In this document: piece by piece, positions 62,386 to 64,000 of the stretch
Numbering within the stretch: the stretch's first letter is position 1
How the letters are laid out: each line of letters begins with the position of its first letter
Assembly (NCBI GenBank): GCA_963975155.1
Contig: CAXBFG010000004.1
Span: 62,001 to 126,000, forward strand
Source of the DNA: UBA5109 sp963975155
GTDB lineage: Bacteria > Pseudomonadota > Gammaproteobacteria > Pseudomonadales > Pseudohongiellaceae
Direction: 5' to 3'
Length of the DNA: 64,000 bases
The notes under the pieces: model-generated
Seen by the model: only the letters and a program-made list of their open reading frames with translations
Databases searched by the model: none
Told to the model about the DNA's origin: nothing
Translations under genes and position numbers: made by a program

Positions 62386-62763
62386 TTAACCTTGCTGTCC
62401 TGCTTTTTTGTCCAGTTTTTCCGTAATACGTGCAGCACGGCCAGTCAGTTCCCTCAAATAATAGAGTTTGGCCTGACGTACATCACCACGACGTTTCAGC
62501 GTAATACTCTCTATCATTGGGCTATGTGCCTGGAAAGTTCTCTCCACGCCAACACCATGGGACATTTTTCGAACAGTAAATGCAGAATTCAGGCCTCTGT
62601 TACGTTTTCCAATAACGATGCCTTCAAATGCCTGCAGACGCTCACGATCACCTTCCTTGATACGCACCTGCACAACAATTAAGTCACCAGGACCGAATTC
62701 AGGGATATCAGTCTTCAACTGGGCTTGTTCTACTTTTTGAATAATGGTGTTCTTGCCACTCAT
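62386..62763 (-). CDS. rplS: 50S ribosomal protein L19
   Basis: Lies at the 30S-50S interface. 125 residues; characteristic GDLIVVQVRIKEGDRERLQ, FEGIVIGKRNRG and FTVRKMSHGVGVERTF. Last gene of the rpsP-rimM-trmD-rplS unit. Confidence 0.97.
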   Translation of the reverse strand: MSGKNTIIQKVEQAQLKTDIPEFGPGDLIVVQVRIKEGDRERLQAFEGIVIGKRNRGLNSAFTVRKMSHGVGVERTFQAHSPMIESITLKRRGDVRQAKLYYLRELTGRAARITEKLDKKAGQQG

Positions 62764-62864
62764 TGCCTTACTCCAATTTTCTAAATCAGGTTAACTGTCG
62801 CTTTTACTTTTTTGCCAATAACTTATGTATTTAACTAACTTATATTTATAACTATTTTAATTCG

Positions 62865-63647
62865 TTAATTCGCTTTTCCACCATGACTGTTTTCATGTTT
62901 GCCATATTCGCTGATAAATTCATCCAGCAAGGCTTTTTGATCAGCTTCTAATGCAAGTTTCTCCAGTAAATCCGGTCTTCTTAACCATGTCCTGCCCAAA
63001 CTTTGCTTCAATCGCCAGCGCGCTATAGCCGCATGATCACCACTCAACAATACTTCCGGTACTGTCTGTCCGGCTATGTTTTCAGGCCGGGTATAGTGTG
63101 GATAATCCAAAAGACCCTCAGCAAAGGAGTCTTCTGCAGCCGAATCTTCATGCCCCAGTGCTCCGGGCTGAAGTCGAATCATGGCATCCATCAAGACCAT
63201 CGCTGCCAGTTCGCCACCACTGATGACATAGTCACCTAGCGAGTATTCTTCATCCACCAGATTTTTTATAACCCGTTCATCAATTCCTTCATAGCGACCA
63301 CAAAGCAAAACCAGACTGCTTTGCCGGGCCAGATCTACAATATCCTTTTGCTCCAGAGGCTTACCCTGCGGGCTCAGATACAGCACCTTGGCTTGCTTTC
63401 CGGCTCTGCTCACTGCAGCACTCGCTGCTGCAATTGCTGCGCTGACTGGTTCTGTCTTCATCAGCATGCCCGGTCCACCACCGTAGGGCCTGTCATCAAC
63501 TGTACGGTGCCTGTCTTCCGTAAAATCCCGTGGATTCAAGAAGTACGTTTTAACCAGTTCCTGCTTTACCGCCCTGCCACTTACGCCATATTCGGTGAGA
63601 GCACTAAACATTTCCGGGAATAAAGTGACTATGGCTATGTCCATCAC
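62865..63647 (-). CDS. trmD: tRNA (guanine-N1)-methyltransferase
   Basis: Makes m1G37 in tRNAs, which prevents frameshifting. SPOUT knot motifs: SPQGKPL, LLCGRYEGIDERV and the binding loop YVISGGELAAM. 260 residues. The ATG at 63644 is an alternative start. Confidence 0.97.
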   Translation of the reverse strand: MMDIAIVTLFPEMFSALTEYGVSGRAVKQELVKTYFLNPRDFTEDRHRTVDDRPYGGGPGMLMKTEPVSAAIAAASAAVSRAGKQAKVLYLSPQGKPLEQKDIVDLARQSSLVLLCGRYEGIDERVIKNLVDEEYSLGDYVISGGELAAMVLMDAMIRLQPGALGHEDSAAEDSFAEGLLDYPHYTRPENIAGQTVPEVLLSGDHAAIARWRLKQSLGRTWLRRPDLLEKLALEADQKALLDEFISEYGKHENSHGGKAN

Positions 63648-63686
63648 ATTCCCTATATTTTATTTTCAAGCCCAACTGACCCGGCT

Positions 63687-64000
63687 CTAGTAGTCTTTTT
63701 CCCAGATCACCCTGATTTCACGCAGATCCAGGTCAATACTGTCTATTACCCGGCCGCGGAGGTAGGGAATTAATCTTTCTTCCTCATCAATACTGTTCTT
63801 ATCCGCTTTTACAACCAATACATCATTTGCGCCGGTTTCAAGCAGATGATCCACAATACCCAGATCATCACCATTCAGGGTAAGAACCCGTAATCCCTGC
63901 AATTGATACCAATAGTATTCATCTTCCTTTAATTCAGGCAACAGGGCTTTTTCTATATATAAATCCTTACCTGTATATGCTCTGGTATGGTCCCTGTCAT
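63687..64000 (-). CDS. rimM: ribosome maturation factor RimM (5' end outside window)
   Basis: Assists 30S maturation with S19. The frame is open to the right edge, about 104 residues seen of a family length near 175. The PRC-barrel domain is visible: LLPELKEDEYYWYQLQGL, DDLGIVDHLLETGANDVLVV and the C-terminal LIPYLRGRVIDSIDL. The Leu before PELK is a TTG, but residues upstream continue the family pattern, so it is not the start. Confidence 0.95.
   Translation of the reverse strand, partial: DRDHTRAYTGKDLYIEKALLPELKEDEYYWYQLQGLRVLTLNGDDLGIVDHLLETGANDVLVVKADKNSIDEEERLIPYLRGRVIDSIDLDLREIRVIWEKDY

Overview
The window is chromosomal DNA from a free-living, probably marine, gammaproteobacterium close to Pseudomonadales. 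No phage, insertion sequence, integrase or CRISPR array was seen. The placement rests on gene order as I remember it from Pseudomonas: tRNA-Val then thrS; gyrA, aromatic genes, aroA, cmk, rpsA, ihfB; mtaD, ubiG, mupP, yciK; yciO, trpS, scpA, scpB, rluB; rimM, trmD, rplS, dsbC, hom, thrC. The exact lineage cannot be fixed from the sequence alone. Most genes lie on the minus strand.

Layout. 1-9.6 kb holds partial thrS with tRNA-Val, a SpeD-like protein, a secreted NHL propeller, uvrB, tRNA-Asn, a ComEA-like protein, pyrF, lapB-lapA and ihfB. 9.6-18 kb is the rpsA-cmk-aroA-(prephenate dehydratase/dehydrogenase fusion)-gyrA block. 18-22 kb is the plus-strand mtaD-ubiG-mupP-yciK run. 22-29 kb carries a GST, rluB, scpBA, trpS, yciO, yciB, a cyclophilin and a HemD-type protein. 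29.3-34.3 kb has a regulatory-looking intergenic region with a 40-residue membrane protein, then moaB-moaA, modB-modC and fpr. 34.3-40 kb is an unusual operon of a VTC polyphosphate-polymerase-like protein, a DUF4956 membrane protein and two CotH-type kinases, next to a DUF4159 protein. 40-48.3 kb has an MFS transporter and a complete ccmABCDEFGHI cytochrome c maturation operon. 48.4-53 kb has dcd, a cytochrome c, recJ and a frameshifted acyl-CoA synthetase. 53-58.6 kb has an HtrA protease, a TetR regulator and a secreted four-gene DUF6152 cluster. 58.7-64 kb has thrC, hom, dsbC, rplS, trmD and partial rimM.

Two places look least described. The first is the VTC/DUF4956/CotH/CotH operon: a nucleotide-using polymerase-like fold, an uncharacterised membrane protein and two membrane-anchored atypical kinases, one with a six-copy Met-rich repeat beside its metal-binding Asp. 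Its first gene has a leader that can fold over the start region. The second is the TetR-linked DUF6152 cluster: a small exported protein whose predicted mature N terminus is His-His, two divergent paralogous exported proteins, and between them an exported metallo-beta-lactamase-fold protein with an altered zinc motif. Other points worth a look are the PheA-TyrA fusion lacking chorismate mutase, the 40-residue membrane protein behind five GTAACA/TGTTAC boxes, the A8 frameshift in the acyl-CoA synthetase, and the SpeD-like protein with a changed cleavage site.
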